Assembly (NCBI RefSeq): GCF_020410745.1
Contig: NZ_CP084528.1
Coordinates: forward strand, 868,001 to 932,000
DNA from: Kaistella polysaccharea
Lineage (GTDB): Bacteria > Bacteroidota > Bacteroidia > Flavobacteriales > Weeksellaceae
Direction of reading: 5' to 3'
Length of the DNA stretch: 64,000 bases
The notes under the pieces were generated by a model. The model made no database searches and was not told the origin of the DNA. It worked only from the letters and a program-made list of their open reading frames with translations. Shown here piece by piece: positions 1 to 7,340 of the stretch (its first letter is position 1; each line of letters begins with the position of its first letter). Position numbers and translations under genes: made by a program.

Positions 1-298
1 AAAAATCTTTTCCCTGTATCATTTTGTAGCGGTACTTTTCCAGATCAAATTGGCGGGTAAAATCTTCATTTTTAAAAATCAGTGATTTCCATTCATGCGT
101 GACCACCGATTCAAAAAGACCTTTTCCTTCCTCCCAAAAACACCAGGTACGGTCGTTTGCATTTTTCTGAACGCGATCAATCACGAGGATTTTTTTAGAT
201 TGCAAAACGGGATCGATCAACAATCGGTAAAGCAAACTTAACCCCGCACACCCCGAGCCGGCAATGATATAATCGTATTTTGAATTGGTATTGTTCAT
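1..298 (-). CDS. crtY: Lycopene beta-cyclase family protein, N-terminal part (cut by window edge)
   Basis: Reading the minus strand from an ATG at 298 gives an open frame that runs off the window start. It begins MNNTNSKYDYIIAGSGCAGL, a Rossmann FAD/NAD-binding fingerprint (GxGxxG variant GSGCAG at about residues 14-19), followed by NDRTWCFWE at about residues 50-58, a signature of lycopene cyclases. The family cyclises the ends of lycopene to beta-ionone rings in carotenoid synthesis at the inner membrane. About 99 residues are visible. The next gene, mnmE, is on the same strand and ends 118 bases upstream, with no clear terminator. The family is fairly sure; the symbol follows the usual flavobacterial name. 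Confidence 0.75.
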   Translation of the reverse strand, partial: MNNTNSKYDYIIAGSGCAGLSLLYRLLIDPVLQSKKILVIDRVQKNANDRTWCFWEEGKGLFESVVTHEWKSLIFKNEDFTRQFDLEKYRYKMIQGKDF

Positions 299-415
299 GT
301 AAAATTTTGAGGTGATCTTCTAGATATCAATAGAATATTTGAACAGAATGTTCTTGGATAAAGATAGACTTTTGGAGGGTTGAAAATTGTAAATAAGTGT
401 CTAAAATTGCGGGAT

Positions 416-1978
416 TTATTTACCGATGCAAAACTTAGAAAAAATATTCCCCAGAACCTCATCATTTGTAAACTCTCCGGAAATCTCTCCCAATTGCTCC
501 AGCGCATTTCTCAACTCATACGCCAACAATTCGGTATGAATCCCTGAACTCACCGCCTCCTCCACCTGAAGAACAGATTGCAGCGATTTCTGCAAGGCAT
601 CAAAATGCCTTTGATTCGTAATGATCACATTGCTTTCCTGATCTTTCAAATTCTCCACGTAATCGATCAAAACCGTTTTCACGGCTTCAATTCCCGTTTG
701 ATCTTTCGCGGAGATCCTCAACAATTCATCACAATAATCCGGAAACAATTCCAGGTTTAAAGTGGCGTCAAATTCGTTTGGAGTTTCGTCGTTGGTCAAA
801 TCCACTTTATTATGAACCAGCACAATTTTCAAATCCTCGCGGTGGAATTCCTTTACAAAAGCAATCACTTCTGCAGGCGAAGAATCGTGCTCATCGTAGA
901 GATACAACAGTACTTTCGCCGAAGCAATTTTCTCCTTCGCTTTCGTTACGCCAATTTTCTCAATGATATCCGTTGTTTCCCGAAGTCCCGCCGTATCCAC
1001 AAACCGAAAAGCCGTTCCTTTCAAATGAATCACTTCCTCAATCGTATCGCGCGTCGTTCCCGCGATTTCAGAAACAATCGCTCTTTCCTCTTTCAACAAA
1101 GCATTCAAAAGCGTCGATTTCCCAGCGTTCGGTTTCCCGATAATAGCGACTTCTACTCCATTTTTCAGCGCATTCCCGTATTGGAAACTCTCAATCAAAG
1201 CGCTCAGTTTATGGCGCAAGTTGAGCAGCAATTTATTCATGGCGGTACGGTCCGCAAATTCCACATCCTCTTCCCCGAAATCCAGTTCCAGTTCAATCAG
1301 CGACGTAAAATTCAGCAAGTCATTTCTAAGGATCGAAATCTCATTCGTAATTCCCCCTTTTAACTGATTCAAAGCCACTTTCCGCGACGCCTCATTTTCG
1401 GAAGCAATCAAATCAGCAATCGATTCCGCCTGCGCCAGATCAATTCTGCCGTTCATAAAAGCACGCATCGTAAATTCCCCGGCTTTCGCCAGTCGCGCTC
1501 CATGCTTCACCAAAACTTCCAGAATTTTCTTCGCAATATGTGGAGATCCGTGAAAAGAAATTTCCACAGAATCTTCTGCCGTAAAGGTTTTCGGCGCTTT
1601 AAAAACCGAAACCATCACTTCATCGATTATTTCTGAATTGTCGGTTGTCGGTTGTCGGATGTCGGATGTACTTATATCACTTTCAAATCCTATACTTTGG
1701 TTCTTGGATCTTGATTCTTGACTCTCGTCAATCTCCTGTCCATTATCTATTATCTTTTCTCTTTCCTCTTGGCTCTTTTCACTTTTTACCTGGTTCTTAT
1801 CCACGATAAACCCATAATGAACCGTATGCGAATCCACCTCCTCCAGATTCTTACCGTCAAAAATTTTGGCTGCAATTTTAAAAGCCTGGTTACCCGAAAT
1901 TCTTATAATCCCAATAGCTCCAACTCCGTTTGCCGTGGCGATTGCACAAATAGTATCTTGATTTAAATTCACGTTCAT
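416..1978 (-). CDS. mnmE: tRNA uridine-5-carboxymethylaminomethyl modification GTPase MnmE (TrmE)
   Basis: MnmE works with MnmG to modify U34 of tRNAs in the cytoplasm, using GTP hydrolysis and a folate one-carbon unit. The protein (520 aa) starts with the N-terminal folate-binding domain (DTICAIATANG), has a G domain embedded in the helical domain (P-loop GKPNAGKST, switch GTTRDTIEE, NKVD) and ends in the C-terminal CIGK motif that holds the catalytic Cys. It is longer than the usual roughly 460-470 aa because of an insertion at about residues 62-116, between HYGFIVD and EIIDEVMVSVFKAPKTF, which are adjacent in homologues. That insert is charged, of low complexity, and built from a repeat also found between genes in this window (see 1630-1795). 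The start is the only Met before the conserved N-terminus; the -7 box ends only four bases upstream, so the mRNA is probably leaderless. Confidence 0.95.
   Translation of the reverse strand: MNVNLNQDTICAIATANGVGAIGIIRISGNQAFKIAAKIFDGKNLEEVDSHTVHYGFIVDKNQVKSEKSQEEREKIIDNGQEIDESQESRSKNQSIGFESDISTSDIRQPTTDNSEIIDEVMVSVFKAPKTFTAEDSVEISFHGSPHIAKKILEVLVKHGARLAKAGEFTMRAFMNGRIDLAQAESIADLIASENEASRKVALNQLKGGITNEISILRNDLLNFTSLIELELDFGEEDVEFADRTAMNKLLLNLRHKLSALIESFQYGNALKNGVEVAIIGKPNAGKSTLLNALLKEERAIVSEIAGTTRDTIEEVIHLKGTAFRFVDTAGLRETTDIIEKIGVTKAKEKIASAKVLLYLYDEHDSSPAEVIAFVKEFHREDLKIVLVHNKVDLTNDETPNEFDATLNLELFPDYCDELLRISAKDQTGIEAVKTVLIDYVENLKDQESNVIITNQRHFDALQKSLQSVLQVEEAVSSGIHTELLAYELRNALEQLGEISGEFTNDEVLGNIFSKFCIGK
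1630..1795. repeat. Intergenic-type word repeat inserted in frame inside mnmE
   Basis: This 166-base stretch encodes the extra residues of MnmE. On the plus strand it contains tandem copies of TCGGTTG / TCGGATG (about 1640-1670) and runs of GGTTCTTGGATCTTGATTCTTG (1698-1720, shown in shortened form here as GGTTCTTG-GATCTTGATTCTTG). The second type also occurs between pyrB and carA at about 56463-56500. The length and phase keep the frame open. Insertion is inferred by comparison with the known length and conserved sequence of the family. Confidence 0.7.
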
Positions 1979-1982
1979 GCCG

Positions 1983-1990
1983 CAAAATTA
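1983..1990 (-). promoter_or_regulatory. Putative -7 box of mnmE
   Basis: The minus strand reads TAATTTTG, a full match to the Bacteroidota -7 consensus TAnnTTTG. The ATG of mnmE begins four bases further on. No well-spaced -33 TTG is seen. If the box is used, transcription starts at or next to the start codon. Confidence 0.4.
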
Positions 1991-2049
1991 CGGAATTATT
2001 CCTGTTTTTAGGAGCACCAAGATTTCGCCTCTTTCGAAGACTCGTCCCG

Positions 2050-2145
2050 CTGGGAATTTACCCTGAGCCTGTCGAAGGACTATATCTTTTTTGTTCCGCC
2101 TTTCGGCGGAACAAAAAAGGATGTCGTTTCCATCGGGGCTAGAAT
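2050..2145 (-). repeat. Dispersed hairpin element, copy 1 (downstream of fic)
   Basis: A 15-bp perfect inverted repeat (2086-2100 with 2105-2119, loop TTTC) has T-rich and A-rich outer ends and GGCGGAAC at the inner end. On the minus strand the flanks read AGCCCCGATGG...CATCC before the hairpin and CCTTCGACAGGCTCAGGG after it. Elements of the same plan lie at 10540-10635 and 33480-33555. It sits 3-prime of fic in the same orientation and could act as a terminator, but it is clearly a repeat family rather than a simple terminator. Confidence 0.55.
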
Positions 2146-2248
2146 GGAGGGTGGTTTTTCTTCTTGAAATTTAAAAATAATAGTAACAAAAGTAATTTGT
2201 ATGTGAGAGTGAAATTTAAATAATTAAAAATGAAAAAATTATAAAACT

Positions 2249-3406
2249 TTAGTCTCTTATTGGTAAAAATCCTTTCTCCCCAAGAGTCTTAATAATTCCA
2301 CGTAATAGAAAATTATTATCAAACCGAATTATATATTTACGCATTCCATCATTTTCAGGAATAATCATTTTTTTATCAATTAGTTTTTTAATTTGTCTTG
2401 AAATTTCTGAGCTATGTTTACCTTTAAAAAACTCCTTTACGTCAGTTGCTTGCACAACTTGAATTTCTATAACTTTTTTCAAAATTTTAGATTCAATTTC
2501 TGTTATATATTTTCTTTCAAGTGAGTGATTAATTGTAGGAATTAAAATTTCTTTTTTTAAATATTCATAATCACTTAATTTATCAATTTTTTCAATCTCA
2601 TCTTTTAGACCTTTCAATACATATTCGCACCATTCTAAAATTCCTTCATCAGTACCTAAATCAGCTTTCGATAAATTTTCATAATAATCATTCCTATTAC
2701 TACAAAAAACAGCTGTTGGATTAATTATTCGACCAACGTTTACATTAAATCCAGTTTTGACGAGCATTGCGTAAGTAAATAATCTCACTGTACGTCCATT
2801 TCCATTACCATATGGATGAATCCAAACAAACCTGTGGTGAGCAATCGCTGCTTTTAGTAAGTCATATTTTGGACTATTGTCAACACTAATAAAATCAAAT
2901 AATTCTTTCATATAATCACCCACTCTAAAATGATCAGGAGGTAAATGACTAGATTGATTTATTTTTAAATTATTTTTTCTATAAATTCCAGGATTAGAAT
3001 CACCCTCGCCATAAGGTGGAACAGATAAACCATCTACAATCATCTTATGTAACTCACTAATAAAAAGAGTATTAATTGGATTATCTTGAATATTCTCCTC
3101 AACGAATTCCATTGCTTTCTCAATATTCTGAATCTCTTGAATTCCAGATGAAACATTTACTTCATCGTCTAATTTTGTTTCAATGTATTCAGCTATCGTA
3201 GTTCTATTTCCTTCAATTCGTGCCGATCCAATACTTTCTAAAGTATGAAAAATGTGTTTGAGTTGAAAGAAAACTTTTGGATGAGTTGATCCTCCAAGTG
3301 GTTTTTTTCGTAAGTAATCTAACTCAATAATTAAGTCTGTTAAATTACTTTTGAAAGTTGGTTCAACTAATTTTAAATCGTATGGGGTAAATTTTGCTAC
3401 TGACAT
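2249..3406 (-). CDS. Fic family protein with N-terminal inhibitory motif and C-terminal winged-helix-like part
   Basis: Fic domains transfer AMP or related groups from nucleotides to hydroxyl side chains of target proteins. The protein (385 aa) has the inhibitory helix motif SARIEG at residues 61-66, which fits (S/T)xxxE(G/N) of class II Fic proteins, whose Glu blocks the ATP site. The active-site loop HPYGNGNGRTVR is at 197-208, with the catalytic His at 197. The residue normally Asp/Glu that binds magnesium is Asn201, and the usual Phe is Tyr199. The C-terminal third (about 280-385) is helical and ends in a likely winged helix (KEFFKGKHSSEISRQIKKL). The gene is more AT-rich than mnmE and has no antitoxin ORF beside it, in line with built-in inhibition. 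The target is unknown. Confidence 0.9.
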   Translation of the reverse strand: MSVAKFTPYDLKLVEPTFKSNLTDLIIELDYLRKKPLGGSTHPKVFFQLKHIFHTLESIGSARIEGNRTTIAEYIETKLDDEVNVSSGIQEIQNIEKAMEFVEENIQDNPINTLFISELHKMIVDGLSVPPYGEGDSNPGIYRKNNLKINQSSHLPPDHFRVGDYMKELFDFISVDNSPKYDLLKAAIAHHRFVWIHPYGNGNGRTVRLFTYAMLVKTGFNVNVGRIINPTAVFCSNRNDYYENLSKADLGTDEGILEWCEYVLKGLKDEIEKIDKLSDYEYLKKEILIPTINHSLERKYITEIESKILKKVIEIQVVQATDVKEFFKGKHSSEISRQIKKLIDKKMIIPENDGMRKYIIRFDNNFLLRGIIKTLGEKGFLPIRD

Positions 3407-3454
3407 TTTAAATTAAAATATAAAACATTTTACAATCAAGTTATAAACAATTAA

Positions 3455-3462
3455 CAAATTTA
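3455..3462 (-). promoter_or_regulatory. Putative -7 box of fic
   Basis: The minus strand reads TAAATTTG, matching TAnnTTTG, 48 bases before the fic ATG. This would give a 5-prime leader of about 40 bases. No strong -33 element was picked out in this very AT-rich stretch. Confidence 0.4.
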
Positions 3463-3571
3463 CAAATAAATTCTTTTATAATAGGGAATTTCAAGAAGTC
3501 TACATTAGTACAACAATTAACATTAATCATAAATCACAATTCAAAATTTAATAAAAAATACTTTACAACTA

Positions 3572-3602
3572 TTGACAATGTCGAAAAAAAAGACTAACTT
3601 TG
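3572..3602 (+). promoter_or_regulatory. Bacteroidota-type promoter facing right, in front of two hairpins
   Basis: TTG at 3572-3574 and TAACTTTG at 3595-3602 are separated by 20 bases, a good match in sequence and spacing to the Bacteroidota housekeeping promoter (TTTG - about 19-21 - TAnnTTTG). The expected start at about 3607-3610 falls exactly on the first base of the 21-bp stem that follows. No ORF follows for 240 bases, so the promoter appears to drive a non-coding transcript. Confidence 0.55.
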
Positions 3603-3607
3603 ATAAC

Positions 3608-3738
3608 GCCTTCAGCTTACAAATAATAAAAAATAAGGAAGTATTTCTACTATAAAATATTATTTGTAAGCTGAAGGCAAAGTATAAGAGCAATGCGTTA
3701 AAAAAACTAGTTTTTTTAACGCATTGCTCTTATTTTAA
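3608..3738 (+). ncRNA. Candidate small RNA: 21-bp stem-loop followed by 25-bp terminator-like stem
   Basis: The first stem pairs 3608-3628 with 3658-3678 without mismatch and encloses a 29-base AT-rich loop. Five bases later a perfect palindrome at 3684-3733 forms a second stem of up to 25 bp, rich in A/T at its tip, followed by TTTAATT. The promoter at 3572-3602 places the transcript start at the foot of stem one. The RNA would be about 130 nt long. I recognise no known RNA family. The alternative is a small mobile palindromic element; the well-placed promoter argues for transcription. Confidence 0.45.
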
Positions 3739-3852
3739 TTATAAACATGCTTTGTGAAATATCTTTAAAGGTTTAACTTAATTTATAAAAATATTATATG
3801 AAATTACTTTTTTTGAATTTTCAAGTTTTTCTATTTTACACTCTATAAATTA

Positions 3853-4401
3853 TTGAAAACTAAACTCTTCCTTCTAACATTTGTAACTTTAACAACTTTA
3901 CTCTTCGGACAAACAGCAGAAAGAATTGCTGCAGTTCGCAAAAAGGTTGAAGCCATCAATACAGAAAAAAATTATCAGATCAAAAAATTAGATAACGACT
4001 ATTTTGTGAACGTAAAAAATGAAACAACTGATGGCGGACAAGAACTTTCCGGTTATTATAAAAATGGAAAACTAAAAAAAATCGTTTACAGTTTCGGATT
4101 TTCTTACGGAATGAAAACCTGCGAATATTTCTTTTCAGACGATGAATTAATTTTCGTTTTCGAAAAGCAGGATCAATTTGCAGCTATAAAAGACCAATCA
4201 AATCAAGTAACTGGATTGGATCACACAAAACTAGAATCCATTTACATAGGTCGGTTTTATTTCGAAAACTCCAAATTATTTTCAATCAAGCAAACTGAAA
4301 AAGAGATTTTCACTCAAATGGATAAGAAAAGTAAAGAGGCAGAACTTTTAAAAGACAGTAAAGTTTTCCGTCTTGAATTACAGAAAGCAAAAAGCAAGTA
4401 A
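3853..4401 (+). CDS. Secreted protein of unknown function
   Basis: The protein (182 aa) begins with a signal peptide (MKTKLFLLTFVTLTTLLFGQ, cleavage expected near FGQ-TA) and a mature part with alternating charged and aromatic residues. It contains GYYKNGKLKKI, a pattern like the antitoxin-type or MORN-like repeat found in exported Bacteroidota proteins. No catalytic motif is seen. The start is TTG at 3853, since no ATG lies upstream in frame near it and the signal peptide begins there. The next gene follows after 28 bases on the same strand and may be co-transcribed. I do not recognise the family. Confidence 0.7.
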   Translation: MKTKLFLLTFVTLTTLLFGQTAERIAAVRKKVEAINTEKNYQIKKLDNDYFVNVKNETTDGGQELSGYYKNGKLKKIVYSFGFSYGMKTCEYFFSDDELIFVFEKQDQFAAIKDQSNQVTGLDHTKLESIYIGRFYFENSKLFSIKQTEKEIFTQMDKKSKEAELLKDSKVFRLELQKAKSK

Positions 4402-4429
4402 GAGCGTTGGATTAAAAAGCTAAATCAAT

Positions 4430-4876
4430 ATGAATATATTTAAATCCATTATCAACAGCGTCAAAAAATTAGGTACAAATGATAAAACTGAAAAACGCAG
4501 AGATCGATTTACTGCAAAAAAAATTCAATTGGAAGAGTTATCTGAAGAACTCAATCTGGTCCTGGAGGGTAAAACCGACTTTAATTTTATTGGAATCACT
4601 GCAAATGGATACGACAGTCTCTTTTTCGTCCGGAATGACGAGAAATTTAATGTAGAGTTTAGGGCACTTAAAAAGATTCAGCTCCCTTACTTAGAACTGT
4701 TAGAAAAATTTGCTTCGAAAAACCATATCAAGTTTGAAACAGAAAAATTAGATAGAATCCCCTATTTAAGTTTTAAAACAAACACGAGTATCCCAGAAAC
4801 GGTTGAGTTTGCAAAACGTATTCAAAGAGAAGTTTTTGGAAATAATGACAGTACAATATATAAAGTGATTCCTTAA
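4430..4876 (+). CDS. Conserved hypothetical cytoplasmic protein
   Basis: This 148-aa protein has no signal peptide or membrane segment. The first 40 residues are basic and helical (SIINSVKKLG, EKRRDRFTAKKIQLEEL); the remainder looks like a mixed alpha/beta fold with a hydrophobic core (FNFIGITANGYDSLFFV). Its position 28 bases after the secreted protein at 3853 suggests a shared transcript. No function can be assigned. The following 274 bases hold no ORF or hairpin that I can support. Confidence 0.65.
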   Translation: MNIFKSIINSVKKLGTNDKTEKRRDRFTAKKIQLEELSEELNLVLEGKTDFNFIGITANGYDSLFFVRNDEKFNVEFRALKKIQLPYLELLEKFASKNHIKFETEKLDRIPYLSFKTNTSIPETVEFAKRIQREVFGNNDSTIYKVIP

Positions 4877-5150
4877 TTAAAACTAAGGCATTAACTAAAA
4901 TGCAGAATCAATTTTAAAACAACAATTACAGCTCTTACAAACTCGCATTCTGCTATTAAATCATAAAGTTGAAAATTTTTGATTTTCAGAACTTAGGTGC
5001 ACTTTTAAAAGTATTATTTTTCTTAAACTAATGTCACCTCTATATTTAAAATAGTTTTTTATTAACTTTAAATAGTATAGTGCAAATTAACCTTTTGTGA
5101 CTTTTGTGGTTTAAAACTCCCACAACTGCTCTATATAATAAACCAACCAA

Positions 5151-6125
5151 ATGAAAGCAATCCATATCACAAAATCCGGTGGACCGGAAGTTTTACAATT
5201 ACAGGAAACTCCAAAACCAACACCGGCAGAAAATCAGGTGCTTATTAAAGTAAAAGCCGCAGGAGTCAATCGCAGCGATATTATCACGCGACAAAACACA
5301 GCCACTTACGGCAAAGGTTCGCCGACCACTTTAATTCCCGGCTTAGAAGTTTCGGGCGAAATAACAGAAATCGGTTCCGCCGTAAAAGATAAAAAAGTCG
5401 GCGATAAAGTCTGCGCACTCATTGCAGACGGCGGTTATGCCGAATATGTAACAGTCGACAGTTCCCACTGTCTTCCCATTCCCGAAGGAATCGGTTTGAC
5501 CGACGCGGCGGCAATTCCCGAAACGGTTTTTACGGTTTGGTTTAACGTCTTTCATTTGGGCAAACTTCAACCGCGTGAAAAATTATTGATCCACGGCGGA
5601 ACCAGCGGCATCGGAACCATGGGCTTGCAAATGGCAAAAGCGTGGGGCTGCAAAACCTACTCTACTGCAGGAACGGATGAAAAAGTGGATTTCCTCCAAA
5701 AAATGGGCGTTGACAAAGTCATCAACTACAAAAAAGAGGCTTTCGAAGAATTTCTGAAAGACGAGAAAATCGATGTCATCTTAGACATGGTCGGTGGAGA
5801 TTACACCCAAAAGAATCTCGAAATTCTGAATAAAAAAGGCCGACTTTGTTACATCAACGGCATGAAAAGCATGGATGTGAATATTAATCTGCTCACCATT
5901 ATGGCGAAGAATCTCACGGTGACGGGAAGTTTTCTAAAACCCCAAACCGCCGACGTAAAAACCCAGATCGCCAAAGACGTCGAAAAAAATATCTGGCCGA
6001 TGTTTCATTCAAAAGAAATTCATCCCATCATCTACAAAACCTTCCCGCTCGCTGAAGCGGCCGAAGCCCACCGATTAATGGAAAGCAGCGAACATATCGG
6101 TAAGATTTTGTTGACGATGGATTAG
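5151..6125 (+). CDS. NAD(P)H:quinone oxidoreductase, zinc-free MDR family (PIG3/QOR type)
   Basis: The 324-aa protein is a medium-chain dehydrogenase/reductase. It has the GroES-like N-terminal domain with AAGVNRSDI at about 37-45 (the QOR/PIG3 signature in place of zinc ligands) and the Rossmann domain with GGTSGIGTMGLQMAK near 150 that binds NADPH. It ends with the usual AAEAHRLMESSEHIGKILL. Such enzymes reduce quinones or enones in the cytoplasm. It is transcribed alone: a 274-base gap lies before it and a repeat-filled gap after it. Its GC content is visibly higher than that of the genes to its left. Confidence 0.9.
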   Translation: MKAIHITKSGGPEVLQLQETPKPTPAENQVLIKVKAAGVNRSDIITRQNTATYGKGSPTTLIPGLEVSGEITEIGSAVKDKKVGDKVCALIADGGYAEYVTVDSSHCLPIPEGIGLTDAAAIPETVFTVWFNVFHLGKLQPREKLLIHGGTSGIGTMGLQMAKAWGCKTYSTAGTDEKVDFLQKMGVDKVINYKKEAFEEFLKDEKIDVILDMVGGDYTQKNLEILNKKGRLCYINGMKSMDVNINLLTIMAKNLTVTGSFLKPQTADVKTQIAKDVEKNIWPMFHSKEIHPIIYKTFPLAEAAEAHRLMESSEHIGKILLTMD

Positions 6126-6129
6126 GGAG

Positions 6130-6180
6130 AATTTGAGAATGTGCTAATGTGGCAATTTGAGAATTTGGCAATTTGAGAAT
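6130..6180 (+). repeat. Tandem word repeat AATTTGAGAAT
   Basis: AATTTGAGAAT occurs three times (6130, 6154, 6170) with GGC or GTGCTAATGT between copies, directly after the oxidoreductase stop codon. It belongs to the same style of degenerate word repeat as those at 1640-1795, 39427-39450 and 56390-56500. Confidence 0.6.
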
Positions 6181-6201
6181 TTTAAAAACTAGTTCCCATA
6201 C

Positions 6202-6464
6202 GACCTAGGAAACGGAGCCGTTAAGAAAATTAGAATTTGGGCCGCTAAAAAACCGACGAAGGAGGTTCGCCGATTCAAATAAAATAATAAAAAGTGGTGA
6301 GGCAAATTTCCAGTGTTTGAGTGGCGGCAAAAATCTTTAATCGAAGAAAAAAACTAACATTTCCGCCCGAGTTTGGAAATTTTAGGATCAAGTTCTAATT
6401 TTTAGGTGAGTTTCCAGTCTTGATTTTTTGGTTCTTTTTTATCAAGAAAAAAGAATGAAGAGTA
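6202..6464. repeat. Dispersed repeat of about 260 bp, copy 1
   Basis: This stretch and 6566-6826 share the same order of blocks: TAGGAAACGGAG, CCGACGAAGGAGGTT, GCCGATTCAAA, GTGAGGCAAA, TTCCAGTGTTTGAGTGGCGG, TTTCCGCCCGAGTTTGG, TCTTGATTTTTTGGTTC and TATCAAGAAAA. Conserved blocks alternate with variable AT-rich spacers. GGCGG and CCGCC in the middle, and TCTTGAT with ATCAAGA at the end, can form stems. No ORF runs through it and no transposase is present. Confidence 0.7.
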
Positions 6465-6565
6465 AAAAAGATTATATAAGATATGGGAAATTGAGATTCC
6501 ACGCTCCACTTTGTTCCGCTCTGAATGACAAAATTCATCAGTTTCAAACAAACTCGTATTTGAAT

Positions 6566-6826
6566 GACTTAGGAAACGGAGCTGTTAAAAAAATTAGAAA
6601 TTAATTCGTGAAGAAACCGACGAAGGAGGTTGGCCGATTCAAAAAAAAAAATAAAATATAGTGAGGCAAACTTCCAGTGTTTGAGTGGCGGAAAAAATCT
6701 TTAATAGAAGAGACAATTAAAGTTTCCGCCCGAGTTTGGTAGTCTTAGAATTAAATTCTAATTTTAGGTAAGTTTCTGGTCTTGATTTTTTGGTTCTTTT
6801 TTATCAAGAAAAATGAATGAAGAATA
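6566..6826. repeat. Dispersed repeat of about 260 bp, copy 2
   Basis: This is a direct repeat of 6202-6464 with the same blocks in the same order, differing mainly in the spacers. A short third fragment (GTGGCGGATGATTC followed by TTTTTTATCAAAAAA) lies at about 6882-6917. The conserved blocks with drifting spacers suggest selection on structure or function rather than a very recent duplication. Confidence 0.7.
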
Positions 6827-6936
6827 AATATTAATTTGTGAATGTGATAATTGGAAAAATTTTTTCCATTCTTGTTCGTCGTGGCGGATGATTCTTTTTT
6901 ATCAAAAAAAACAATACAATAAAATAATATAGATCA

Positions 6937-7320
6937 ATGAAAAATTTTTTTGAATTAATAACAGAATCAATCGGTTGGTTACAAATCGTAGCGTCACCCT
7001 TTCTTATTGGGATTATAATTGGAGCTTTAATTTATTTCCCCAATCCAAGTTCAATCACTCTTATTTTAGGAATTATTGCAGCTATTTTAGGATTGGTTTT
7101 AGGTATTATGTGGGCAAACAAAGCCTTGAAAGGGAAAGGGACAATTTGGTTCATGTCCAGAGTAATGGCCACTCCGGAATTGGAAAATCCGGACGCACAA
7201 AACAAATCAGAAGCAAACAAAGATGCCGGAGAAAAAACCAAACTAATTCCCTCTAAGCAGAAATTGAATGCTCAGTTTCCCGACCTTGAATTAATTGAAG
7301 AATTGATTTTAACCTTGTAA
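6937..7320 (+). CDS. Small two-helix membrane protein of unknown function
   Basis: The 127-aa protein has two membrane segments, at about residues 14-34 (IVASPFLIGIIIGALIYF) and 39-62 (SITLILGIIAAILGLVLGIM). A cytoplasmic or periplasmic tail follows that is rich in charged residues. The start ATG at 6937 is 19 bases after the third repeat fragment. It is AT-rich and stands alone between repeats. No domain is recognised. Confidence 0.65.
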   Translation: MKNFFELITESIGWLQIVASPFLIGIIIGALIYFPNPSSITLILGIIAAILGLVLGIMWANKALKGKGTIWFMSRVMATPELENPDAQNKSEANKDAGEKTKLIPSKQKLNAQFPDLELIEELILTL

Positions 7321-7340
7321 TTTAAGTTGAAAAAACATTC

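Noticed and set aside
812..1363. 183-aa open frame on the plus strand opposite mnmE.
   Set aside because: It is the antisense shadow of a well-conserved gene, with biased composition and no start signals. The other long antisense frames (in gyrA, lpdA, carB, the stress protein) were rejected for the same reason.
3640..3660. TATTTCTACTATAAAATA in the loop of the candidate small RNA looks faintly like the end of a Cas12a direct repeat (TTTCTACT).
   Set aside because: There is one copy only, the matching GTAGA arm is absent, and no cas gene or spacer array is present.
3608..3733. Two long hairpins next to each other suggested a retron msr-msd region.
   Set aside because: No reverse transcriptase gene lies in or near the region, and there is no branching G with the usual a1/a2 layout.
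2249..3738. fic plus neighbouring hairpins as a two-gene toxin-antitoxin system.
   Set aside because: There is no small antitoxin ORF, and the protein carries its own inhibitory helix (class II), so a partner is not needed. An RNA antitoxin cannot be excluded but has no support.
6202..6826. The 260-bp repeat pair as an insertion sequence or MITE.
   Set aside because: No transposase frame, no shared terminal inverted repeats and no target duplications are seen; it is kept as a non-coding repeat.
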